A stretch of 64,000 nucleotides of DNA from Ulva prolifera (taxonomy: Eukaryota > Chlorophyta > Ulvophyceae > Ulvales > Ulvaceae): assembly GCA_023078555.1 (NCBI GenBank), contig CM041197.1, positions 6,035,810 to 6,099,809 on the forward strand, in the 5' to 3' direction. Below are positions 51,020 to 62,889 of the stretch, piece after piece. Made by a program: the position numbers and the translations under genes. Under the pieces are notes generated by a model. That model worked only from the letters and a program-made list of their open reading frames with translations. It had not been told where the DNA came from and ran no database searches. Position 1 is the stretch's first letter; each line of letters starts with the position of its first letter.

Positions 51020-52023
51020 TTGCATTCTAGCTGTTGTGTAGTCCACATTCTTCAAAAACTGTGTACTTTCGGAGAAGACATGCATGGGAGGGCCTTTACA
51101 CACCGCGCTCATTTCTTCATGTTGTATACATACATATCATGCCAATGTGTGTCAGATGGAAAATTTTCATTGACCTCGTGCCCGCGTGCATTCCTACTAG
51201 TGTATAGACCACGTTCTTCGAAAACTGTGTACTTTCGAAGCAGGCAGGCATGGGAGTACCTTTACATCGACGCGCTCATTTCTACATGTTGTATACATAC
51301 ATATAATGTTTATGTGTGTCGGATATACTGATTTACATTGAGCCTATGCCCGCGTGCATAACAACTGGTGTGTAGATCACGATCTTCAAAAACTGTGTAC
51401 TTTCGAAGCAGGCATGCATGGGAGTACGTTTACATTGGCGCGCTCACTTCTTCATGTTGTATACATACATATCATGCCAATGGGTGTCAGATGGAAATTT
51501 TTCATTGACCTCGTGCCCGCGTGCATTCCTACTAGTGTGTAGACCACGTTCTTCGAAAACTGTGTACTTTCGAAGCAGGCAAGCCTGGGAGTACCTTTAC
51601 ATCGACGCACTCATTTCTACATGTTGTATACATACATATAATGTTAATATGTGTCGGATATACTGATTTACATTGAGCCCATGCCCGCGTGCATAACAAC
51701 TGGTGTGTAGATCACGATATTCAAAAACTGTGTACTTTCGAAGCAGGCATGCATGAGAGTACGTTTACATTGGCGCGCTCACTTCTACATGTTGTATACA
51801 TACATATCATGCCAATGTGTGTCAGATGGAAAAGTTTCATTGACCTCGTGCCCGCGTGCATTCCTACTAGTGTGTAGACCACGTTCTTCGAAAACTGTGT
51901 ACTTTCGAAGCAGGCAGGCCTGGGAGTACCTTTACATCGACGCGCTCATTTCTACATGTTGTATACATACATATAATATTTATGTGTGTCAGATATACTG
52001 ATTTACATTGAGCCCATGCCTGC
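51020..52023 (-). repeat. 1004-bp HOR copy 3 of 3
   Basis: Dimers c, d and e, with the ordinary tacatacatatcatg in e and a private gatcacgatattc near 51711. It is followed directly by dimer f of the 3010-bp unit. Confidence 0.88.
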
Positions 52024-55000
52024 TTGCATTCTAGCTGTTGTGTAGTCCACGTTCTTCAAAAACTGTGTACTTTCGGAGAAGACATGCATGGGAGGTCCTT
52101 TACACGCCGCGCTCATTTCTTCATGTTGTATACATACATATCATGCCAATGTGTGTCAGACGGAAAATTTTCATTGTCCTCGTGCCCGCGTGCATTCCTA
52201 CTAGTGTGTAGACCACGATCTTCAAAAACTGTGTACTTTCGAAGCTGGCAGGCATGGGAGTACGTTTACATTGGCGCGCTCACTTCTACATGTTGTATAC
52301 ATACATATCATGCCAATGTGTGTCAGATATACTGATTTACATTGAGCCCATGCCTGCTTGCATTCTAGCTGTTGTGTAGTCCACATTCTTCAAAAACTGT
52401 GTACTTTCGGAGAAGACATGCATGGGAGGGCCTTTACACACCGCGCTCATTTCTGCATGTTGTATACATACATATCATGCCAATGTGTGTCAGACGGAAA
52501 ATTTTCATTGTCCTCGTGCCCGCGTGCATTCCTACTAGTGTGTAGACCACGATCTTCAAAAACTGTGTACTTTCGAAGCTGGCAGGCATGGGAGTACGTT
52601 TACATTGGCGCGCTCACTTCTACATGTTGTATACATACATATCATGCCAATGTGTGTCAGATATACTGATTTACATTGAGCCCATGCCTGCTTGCATTCT
52701 AGCTGTTGTGTAGTCCACATTCTTCAAAAACTGTGTACTTTCGGAGAAGACATGCATGGGAGGGCCTTTACACACCGCGCTCATTTCTGCATGTTGTATA
52801 CATACATATCATGCCAATGTGTGTCAGATGGAAAATTTTCATTGACCTCGTGCCCGCGTGCATTCCTACTAGTGTATAGACCACGTTCTGCGAAAACTGT
52901 GTACTTTCGAAGCAGGCAGGCCTGGGAGTACCTTTACATCGACGCGCTCATTTCTACATGTTGTATACATACATATAATGTTAATGTGTGTCGGATATAC
53001 TGATTTACATTGAGCCCATGCCGGCGTGCATAACAACTGGTGTGTAGATCACGATCTTCAAAAATTGTGTACTTTCGAAGCGGGCATGCATGAGAGTACG
53101 TTTACATTGGCGCGCTCACTTCTACATGTTGTATACATACATATCATGCCAATGTGTGTCAGATGGAAAAGTTTCATTGACCTCGTGCCCGCGTGCATTC
53201 CTACTAGTGTGTAGACCACGTTCTTCGAAAACTGTGTACTTTCGAAGCAGGCAGGCCTGGGAGTACCTTTACATCGACGCGCTCATTTCTACATGTTGTA
53301 TACATACATATAATATTTATGTGTGTCAGATATACTGATTTACATTGAGCCTATGCCCGCGTGCATAACAACTGGTGTGTAGATCACGATCTTCAAAAAC
53401 TGTGTACTTTCGAAGCAGGCATGCATGGGAGTACGTTTACATTGGCGCGCTCACTTCTTCATGTTGTATACATACATATCATGCCAATGGGTGTCAGATG
53501 GAAATTTTTCATTGACCTCGTGCCCGCGTGCATTCCTACTAGTGTGTAGACCACGATCTTCAAAAACTGTGTACTTTCGAAGCTGGCAGGCATGGGAGTA
53601 CGTTTACATTGGCGCGCTCACTTCTACATGTTGTATACATACATATCATGCCAATGTGTGTCAGATATACTGATTTACATTGAGCCCATGCCTGCTTGCA
53701 TTCTAGCTGTTGTGTAGTCCACATTCTTCAAAAACTGTGTACTTTCGGAGAAGACATGCATGGGAGGGCCTTTACACACCGCGCTCATTTCTTCATGTTG
53801 TATACATACATATCATGCCAATGTGTGTCAGATGGAAAATTTTCATTGACCTCGTGCCCGCGTGCATTCCTACTAGTGTATAGACCACGTTCTTCGAAAA
53901 CTGTGTACTTTCGAAGCAGGCAGGCCTGGGAGTACCTTTACATCGACGCGCTCATTTCTACATGTTGTATACATACATATAATGTTTATGTGTGTCGGAT
54001 ATACTGATTTACATTGAGCCTATGCCCGCGTGCATAACAACTGGTGTGTAGATCACGATCTTCAAAAACTGTGTACTTTCGAAGCAGGCATGCATGGGAG
54101 TACGTTTACATTGGCGCGCTCACTTCTTCATGTTGTATACATACATATCATGCCAATGGGTGTCAGATGGAAATTTTTCATTGACCTCGTGCCCGCGTGC
54201 ATTCCTACTAGTGTGTAGACCACGTTATGCGAAAACTGTGTACTTTCGAAGCAGGCAAGCCTGGGAGTACCTTTACATCGACGCACTCATTTCTGCATGT
54301 TGTATACATACATATAATGTTAATATGTGTCGGATATACTGATTTACATTGAGCCCATGCCCGCGTGCATAACAACTGGTGTGTAGATCACGATCTTCAA
54401 AAACTGTGTACTTTCGAAGCAGGCATGCATGAGAGTACGTTTACATTGGCGCGCTCACTTCTACATGTTGTATACATACATATCATGCCAATGTGTGTCA
54501 GATGGAAAAGTTTCATTGACCTCGTGCCCGCGTGCATTCCTACTAGTGTGTAGACCACGTTCTACGAAAACTGTGTACTTTCGAAGCAGGCAGGCCTGGG
54601 AGTACCTTTACATCGACGCGCTCATTTCTACATGTTGTATACATACATATAATATTTATGTGTGTCAGATATACTGATTTACATTGAGCCCATGCCTGCT
54701 TGCATTCTAGCTGTTGTGTAGTCCACATTCTTCAAAAACTGTGTACTTTCGGAGAAGACATGCATGGGAGGGCCTTTACACACCGCGCTCATTTCTTCAT
54801 GTTGTATACATACATATCATGCCAATGTGTGTCAGATGGTAAATTTTCATTGACCTCGTGCCCGCGTGCATTCCTACTAGTGTATAGACCACGATCTTCA
54901 AAAACTGTGTACTTTCGAAGCAGGCAGGCCTGGGAGTACCTTTACATCGACGCGCTCATTTCTACATGTTGTATACATACATATAATGTTAATGTGTGTC

Positions 55001-55033
55001 AGATATACTGATTTACATTGAGCCCATGCCTGC
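52024..55033 (-). repeat. 3010-bp nine-dimer HOR, copy 1
   Basis: Dimers run f, g, h, e, d, c, d, e, c, where h is a g/c hybrid with ttctgcatgttg and agtgtataga. Private markers are catgccggcgtgcataac near 53018 and gaagcgggcatgc near 53078. Both recur 3010 bp later. This copy has aaaaattgtgtac near 53060, absent from the second copy. Confidence 0.85.
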
Positions 55034-56734
55034 TTGCATTCTAGCTGTTGTGTAGTCCACGTTCTTCAAAAACTGTGTACTTTCGGAGAAGACATGCATG
55101 GGAGGTCCTTTACACGCCGCGCTCATTTCTTCATGTTGTATACATACATATCATGCCAATGTGTGTCAGACGGAAAATTTTCATTGTCCTCGTGCCCGCG
55201 TGCATTCCTACTAGTGTGTAGACCACGATCTTCAAAAACTGTGTACTTTCGAAGCTGGCAGGCATGGGAGTACGTTTACATTGGCGCGCTCACTTCTACA
55301 TGTTGTATACATACATATCATGCCAATGTGTGTCAGATATACTGATTTACATTGAGCCCATGCCTGCTTGCATTCTAGCTGTTGTGTAGTCCACATTCTT
55401 CAAAAACTGTGTACTTTCGGAGAAGACATGCATGGGAGGGCCTTTACACACCGCGCTCATTTCTGCATGTTGTATACATACATATCATGCCAATGTGTGT
55501 CAGACGGAAAATTTTCATTGTCCTCGTGCCCGCGTGCATTCCTACTAGTGTGTAGACCACGATCTTCAAAAACTGTGTACTTTCGAAGCTGGCAGGCATG
55601 GGAGTACGTTTACATTGGCGCGCTCACTTCTACATGTTGTATACATACATATCATGCCAATGTGTGTCAGATATACTGATTTACATTGAGCCCATGCCTG
55701 CTTGCATTCTAGCTGTTGTGTAGTCCACATTCTTCAAAAACTGTGTACTTTCGGAGAAGACATGCATGGGAGGGCCTTTACACACCGCGCTCATTTCTGC
55801 ATGTTGTATACATACATATCATGCCAATGTGTGTCAGATGGAAAATTTTCATTGACCTCGTGCCCGCGTGCATTCCTACTAGTGTATAGACCACGTTCTG
55901 CGAAAACTGTGTACTTTCGAAGCAGGCAGGCCTGGGAGTACCTTTACATCGACGCGCTCATTTCTACATGTTGTATACATACATATAATGTTAATGTGTG
56001 TCGGATATACTGATTTACATTGAGCCCATGCCGGCGTGCATAACAACTGGTGTGTAGATCACGATCTTCAAAAACTGTGTACTTTCGAAGCGGGCATGCA
56101 TGAGAGTACGTTTACATTGGCGCGCTCACTTCTACATGTTGTATACATACATATCATGCCAATGTGTGTCAGATGGAAAAGTTTCATTGACCTCGTGCCC
56201 GCGTGCATTCCTACTAGTGTGTAGACCACGTTCTTCGAAAACTGTGTACTTTCGAAGCAGGCAGGCCTGGGAGTACCTTTACATCGACGCGCTCATTTCT
56301 ACATGTTGTATACATACATATAATATTTATGTGTGTCAGATATACTGATTTACATTGAGCCTATGCCCGCGTGCATAACAACTGGTGTGTAGATCACGAT
56401 CTTCAAAAACTGTGTACTTTCGAAGCAGGCATGCATGGGAGTACGTTTACATTGGCGCGCTCACTTCTTCATGTTGTATACATACATATCATGCCAATGG
56501 GTGTCAGATGGAAATTTTTCATTGACCTCGTGCCCGCGTGCATTCCTACTAGTGTGTAGACCACGTTCTGCGAAAACTGTGTACTTTCGAAGCAGGCAAG
56601 CCTGGGAGTACCTTTACATCGACGCACTCATTTCTGCATGTTGTATACATACATATAATGTTAATATGTGTCGGATATACTGATTTACATTGAGCCCATG
56701 CCCGCGTGCATAACAACTGGTGTGTAGTCCACAT
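55034..56734 (-). repeat. 3010-bp HOR, copy 2 (partial)
   Basis: Dimers f, g, h, e and d repeat 52024 to about 53550 at shift 3010 bp, including catgccggcgtgc near 56028 and gaagcgggc near 56088. Near 56728 a d/e-type start (cataacaactggtgtgtag) switches to tccacattc, a c-type continuation, and the copy ends in a hybrid. Confidence 0.83.
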
Positions 56735-57934
56735 TCTTCAAAAACTGTGTACTTTCGGAGAAGACATGCATGGGAGGGCCTTTACACACCGCGCTCATTT
56801 CTTCATGTTGTATACATACATATCATGCCAATGTGTGTCAGATGGAAAATTTTCATTGACCTCGTGCCCGCGTGCATTCCTTCTAGTGTATAGACCACGA
56901 TCTTCAAAAATTGTGTACTTTCGAAGCTGGCAGGCATGGGAGTACGTTTACATTGGCGCGCTCACTTCTACATGTTGTATACATACATATCATGCCAATG
57001 TTTGTCAGATATACTGATTTACATTGAGCCCATGCCTGCTTGCATTCTAGCTGTTGTGCAGTCCACATTCTTCAAAAACTGTGTACTTTCGGAGAAGACA
57101 TGCATGGGAGGGCCTTTACACACCGCGCTCATTTCTTCATGTTGTATACATACATATCATGCCAATGTGTGTCAGATGGAAAATTTTCATTGACCTCGTG
57201 CCCGCGTGCATTCCTACTAGTGTGTAGACCACGTTCTGCGAAAACTGTGTACTTTCGAAGCAGGCAGGCCTGGGAGTACCTTTACATCGACGCGCTCATT
57301 TCTACATGTTGTATACATACATATAATGTTAATGTGTGTCAGATATACTGATTTACATTGAGCCCATGCCTGCTTGCATTCTAGCTGTTGTGTAGTCCAC
57401 GTTCTTCAAAAACTGTGTACTTTCGGAGAAGACATGCATGGGAGGTCCTTTACACGCCGCGCTCATTTCTTCATGTTGTATACATACATATCATGCCAAT
57501 GTGTGTCAGACGGAAAATTTTCATTGTCCTCGTGCCCGCGTGCATTCCTACTAGTGTATAGACCACGATCTTCAAAAACTGTGTACTTTCGAAGCTGACA
57601 GGCATGGGAGTACGTTTACATTGGCGCGCTCACTTCTACATGTTGTATACATACATATCATGCCAATGTGTGTCAGATGGAAAAGTTTCATTGACCTCGT
57701 GCCCGCGTGCATTCCTACTAGTGTGTAGACCACGTTCTTCGAAAACTGTGTACTTTCGAAGCAGGCAGGCCTGGGAGTACCTTTACATCGACGCACTCAT
57801 TTCTACATGTTGTATACATACATATAATGTTAATATGTGTCAGATATACTGATTTACATTGAGCCCATGCCTGCTTGCATTCTAGCTGTTGTGTAGTCCA
57901 CATTCTTCAAAAACTGTGTACTTTCGGATAAGAC
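56735..57934 (-). repeat. Hybrid dimers after the 3010-bp copy
   Basis: Altered c- and f-type dimers with unusual states: cattccttctagtg near 56876, gtttgtcagatatac near 57000, gttgtgcagtcc near 57054 and gaagctgacaggc near 57587. 57374-57850 is copied 2340 bp later (59714-60190), sharing gaagctgacaggc. Confidence 0.75.
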
Positions 57935-60900
57935 ATGCATGGGAGGGCCTTTACACACCGCGCTCATTTCTTCATGTTGTATACATACATATCATGCCAA
58001 TGTGTGTCAGATGGAAAATTTTCATTGACCTCGTGCCCGCGTGCATTCCTACTAGTGTGTAGACCACGTTCTGCGAAAACTGTGTACTTTCGAAGCAGGC
58101 AATCCTGGGAGTACCTTTACATCGACGCACTCATTTCTACATGTTGTATACATACATATAATGTTAATATGTGTCGGATATACTGATTTACATTGAGCCC
58201 ATGCCCGCGTGCATAACAACTGGTGTGTAGATCACGATCTTCAAAAACTGTGTACTTTCGAAGCAGGCATGCATGAGAGTACGTTTACATTGGCGCGCTC
58301 ACTTCTACATGTTGTATACATACATATCATGCCAATGTGTGTCAGATGGAAAAGTTTCATTGACCTCGTGCCCGCGTGCATTCCTACTAGTGTGTAGACC
58401 ACGTTCTTCGAAAACTGTGTACTTTCGAAGCAGGCAGGCCTGGGAGTACCTTTACATCGACGCGCTCATTTCTACATGTTGTATACATACATATAATATT
58501 TATGTGTGTCAGATATACTGATTTACATTGAGCCCATGCCTGCTTGCATTCTAGCTGTTGTGTAGTCCACGTTCTTCAAAAACTGTGTACTTTCGGAGAA
58601 GACATGCATGGGAGGTCCTTTACACGCCGCGCTCATTTCTTCATGTTGTATACATACATATCATGCCAATGTGTGTCAGACGGAAAATTTTCATTGTCCT
58701 CGTGCCCGCGTGCATTCCTACTAGTGTGTAGATCACGATCTTCAAAAACTGTGTACTTTCGAAGCAGGCATGCATGGGAGTACGTTTACATTGGCGCGCT
58801 CACTTCTTCATGTTGTATACATACATATCATGCCAATGGGTGTCAGATGGAAATTTTTCTTGGACCTCGTGCCCGCGTGCATTCCTACTAGTGTGTAGAC
58901 CACGTTCTGCGAAAACTGTGTACTTTCGAAGCAGGCAAGCCTGGGAGTACCTTTACATCGACGCACTCATTTCTACATGTTGTATACATACATATAATGT
59001 TAATATGTGTCGGATATACTGATTTACATTGAGCCCATGCCCGCGTGCATAACAACTGGTGTGTAGATCACGATCTTCAAAAAATGTTTACTTTCGAAGC
59101 AGGCATGCATGAGAGTACGTTTACATTGGCGCGCTCACTTCTACATGTTGTATACATACATATCATGCCAATGTGTGTCAGATGGAAAAGTTTCATTGAC
59201 CTCGTGCCCGCGTGCATTCCTACTAGTGTGTAGACCACATTCTCCGAAAACTGTGTACTTTCGAAGCAGGCAGGCCTGGGAGTACCTTTACATCGACGCG
59301 CTCATTTCTACATGTTGTATACATACATATAATATTTATGTGTGTCAGATATACTGATTTACATTGAGCCCATGCCTGCTTGCATTCTAGCTGTTGTGTA
59401 GTCCACATTCTTCAAAAACTGTGTACTTTCGGAGAAGACATGCATGGGAGGGCCTTTACACACCGCGCTCATTTCTTCATGTTGTATACATACATATCAT
59501 GCCAATGTGTGTCAGATGGAAAATTTTCATTGACCTCGTGCCCGCGTGCATTCCTACTAGTGTGTAGACCACGTTCTGCGAAAACTGTGTACTTTCGAAG
59601 CAGGCAGGCCTGGGAGTACCTTTACATCGACGCGCTCATTTCTACATGTTGTATACATACATATAATGTTAATGTGTGTCAGATATACTGATTTACATTG
59701 AGCCCATGCCTGCTTGCATTCTAGCTGTTGTGTAGTCCACGTTCTTCAAAAACTGTGTACTTTCGGAGAAGACATGCATGGGAGGTCCTTTACACGCCGC
59801 GCTCATTTCTTCATGTTGTATACATACATATCATGCCAATGTGTGTCAGACGGAAAATTTTCATTGTCCTCGTGCCCGCGTGCATTCCTACTAGTGTATA
59901 GACCACGATCTTCAAAAACTGTGTACTTTCGAAGCTGACAGGCATGGGAGTACGTTTACATTGGCGCGCTCACTTCTACATGTTGTATACATACATATCA
60001 TGCCAATGTGTGTCAGATGGAAAAGTTTCATTGACCTCGTGCCCGCGTGCATTCCTACTAGTGTGTAGACCACGTTCTTCGAAAACTGTGTACTTTCGAA
60101 GCAGGCAGGCCTGGGAGTACCTTTACATCGACGCGCACATTTCTACATGTTGTATACATACATATAATATTTATGTGTGTCAGATATACTGATTTACATT
60201 GAGCCCATGCCTGCTTGCATTCTAGCTGTTGTGTAGTCCACATTCTTCAAAAACTGTGTACTTTCGGAGAAGACATGCATGGGAGGGCCTTTACACACCG
60301 CGCTCATTTCTTCATGTTGTATACATACATATCATGCCAATGTGTGTCAGATGGAAAATTTTCATTGACCTCGTGCCCGCGTGCATTCCTACTAGTGTGT
60401 AGACCACGTTCTGCGAAAACTGTGTACTTTCGAAGCAGGCAATCCTGGGAGTACCTTTACATCGACGCACTCATTTCTACATGTTGTATACATACATATA
60501 ATGTTAATATGTGTCAGATATACTGATTTACATTGAGCCCATGCCTGCTTGCATTCTAGCTGTTGTGTAGTCCACATTCTTCAAAAACTGTGTACTTTCG
60601 GATAAGACATGCATGGGAGGGCCTTTACACACCGCGCTCATTTCTTCATGTTGTATACATACATATCATGCCAATGTGTGTCAGATGGAAAATTTTCATT
60701 GACCTCGTGCCCGCGTGCATTCCTACTAGTGTGTAGACCACGTTCTGCGAAAACTGTGTACTTTCGAAGCAGGCAATCCTGGGAGTACCTTTACATCGAC
60801 GCACTCATTTCTACATGTTGTATACATACATATAATGTTAATATGTGTCGGATATACTGATTTACATTGAGCCCATGCCCGCGTGCATAACAACTGGTGT

Positions 60901-61217
60901 GTAGATCACGATCTTCAAAAACTGTGTACTTTCGAAGCAGGCATGCATGAGAGTACGTTTACATTGGCGCGCTCACTTCTACATGTTGTATACATACATA
61001 TCATGCCAATGTGTGTCAGATGGAAAAGTTTCATTGACCTCGTGCCCGCGTGCATTCCTACTAGTGTGTAGACCACGTTCTTCGAAAACTGTGTACTTTC
61101 GAAGCAGGCAGGCCTGGGAGTACCTTTACATCGACGCGCTCATTTCTACATGTTGTATACATACATATAATATTTATGTGTGTCAGATATACTGATTTAC
61201 ATTGAGCCCATGCCTGC
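57935..61217 (-). repeat. 2674-bp (16-monomer) duplication
   Basis: About 57935-59030 recurs from 60609 at shift 2674 bp. Shared private variants are cggataagacatgc (57928, 60602) and gcaggcaatcctggg (58097, 60771). The intervening 59380-60608 includes the 2340-bp-shifted copy of 57374 onward and a gcgcacatttctac variant near 60133. Confidence 0.8.
58544..59379 (-). repeat. 836-bp five-monomer HOR, copy A
   Basis: An f-type start (gtcagacggaaaattttc) is fused to a d-type continuation (gtagatcacgatc, caatgggtgtc), followed by e. The d part has tttttcttggacctcg, private to this unit. Five monomers is odd, so alternation is broken inside each unit. This copy's e dimer has aaaaaatgtttac near 59079. 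Confidence 0.85.
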
Positions 61218-62053
61218 TTGCATTCTAGCTGTTGTGTAGTCCACGTTCTTCAAAAACTGTGTACTTTCGGAGAAGACATGCATGGGAGGTCCTTTACACG
61301 CCGCGCTCATTTCTTCATGTTGTATACATACATATCATGCCAATGTGTGTCAGACGGAAAATTTTCATTGTCCTCGTGCCCGCGTGCATTCCTACTAGTG
61401 TGTAGATCACGATCTTCAAAAACTGTGTACTTTCGAAGCAGGCATGCATGGGAGTACGTTTACATTGGCGCGCTCACTTCTTCATGTTGTATACATACAT
61501 ATCATGCCAATGGGTGTCAGATGGAAATTTTTCTTGGACCTCGTGCCCGCGTGCATTCCTACTAGTGTGTAGACCACGTTCTGCGAAAACTGTGTACTTT
61601 CGAAGCAGGCAATCCTGGGAGTACCTTTACATCGACGCACTCATTTCTACATGTTGTATACATACATATAATGTTAATATGTGTCGGATATACTGATTTA
61701 CATTGAGCCCATGCCCGCGTGCATAACAACTGGTGTGTAGATCACGATCTTCAAAAACTGTGTACTTTCGAAGCAGGCATGCATGAGAGTACGTTTACAT
61801 TGGCGCGCTCACTTCTACATGTTGTATACATACATATCATGCCAATGTGTGTCAGATGGAAAAGTTTCATTGACCTCGTGCCCGCGTGCATTCCTACTAG
61901 TGTGTAGACCACGTTCTTCGAAAACTGTGTACTTTCGAAGCAGGCAGGCCTGGGAGTACCTTTACATCGACGCGCTCATTTCTACATGTTGTATACATAC
62001 ATATAATATTTATGTGTGTCAGATATACTGATTTACATTGAGCCCATGCCTGC
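61218..62053 (-). repeat. 836-bp five-monomer HOR, copy B
   Basis: Same f/d fusion plus e as copy A, with tttttcttggacctcg near 61527. It carries gcaggcaatcctggg near 61607, as in the 2674-bp duplicated segment. It is directly followed by copy C. Confidence 0.86.
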
Positions 62054-62889
62054 TTGCATTCTAGCTGTTGTGTAGTCCACGTTCTTCAAAAACTGTGTAC
62101 TTTCGGAGAAGACATGCATGGGAGGTCCTTTACACGCCGCGCTCATTTCTTCATGTTGTATACATACATATCATGCCAATGTGTGTCAGACGGAAAATTT
62201 TCATTGTCCTCGTGCCCGCGTGCATTCCTACTAGTGTGTAGATCACGATCTTCAAAAACTGTGTACTTTCGAAGCAGGCATGCATGGGAGTACGTTTACA
62301 TTGGCGCGCTCACTTCTTCATGTTGTATACATACATATCATGCCAATGGGTGTCAGATGGAAATTTTTCTTGGACCTCGTGCCCGCGTGCATTCCTACTA
62401 GTGTGTAGACCACGTTCTGCGAAAACTGTGTACTTTCGAAGCAGGCAAGCCTGGGAGTACCTTTACATCGACGCACTCATTTCTACATGTTGTATACATA
62501 CATATAATGTTAATATGTGTCGGATATACTGATTTACATTGAGCCCATGCCCGCGTGCATAACAACTGGTGTGTAGATCACGATCTTCAAAAACTGTTTA
62601 CTTTCGAAGCAGGCATGCATGAGAGTACGTTTACATTGGCGCGCTCACTTCTACATGTTGTATACATACATATCATGCCAATGTGTGTCTGATGGAAAAG
62701 TTTCATTGACCTCGTGCCCGCGTGCATTCCTACTAGTGTGTAGACCACATTCTCCGAAAACTGTGTACTTTCGAAGCAGGCAGGCCTGGGAGTACCTTTA
62801 CATCGACGCGCTCATTTCTACATGTTGTATACATACATATAATATTTATGTGTGTCAGATATACTGATTTACATTGAGCCCATGCCTGC
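62054..62889 (-). repeat. 836-bp five-monomer HOR, copy C
   Basis: Tandem with copy B at exactly 836 bp. It has gcaggcaagcctggg as in copy A, and its e dimer shares gtttactttcg and cacattctccgaaaac (near 62747) with copy A (near 59236). Copy C is therefore closer to A than to its neighbour B. Confidence 0.86.
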
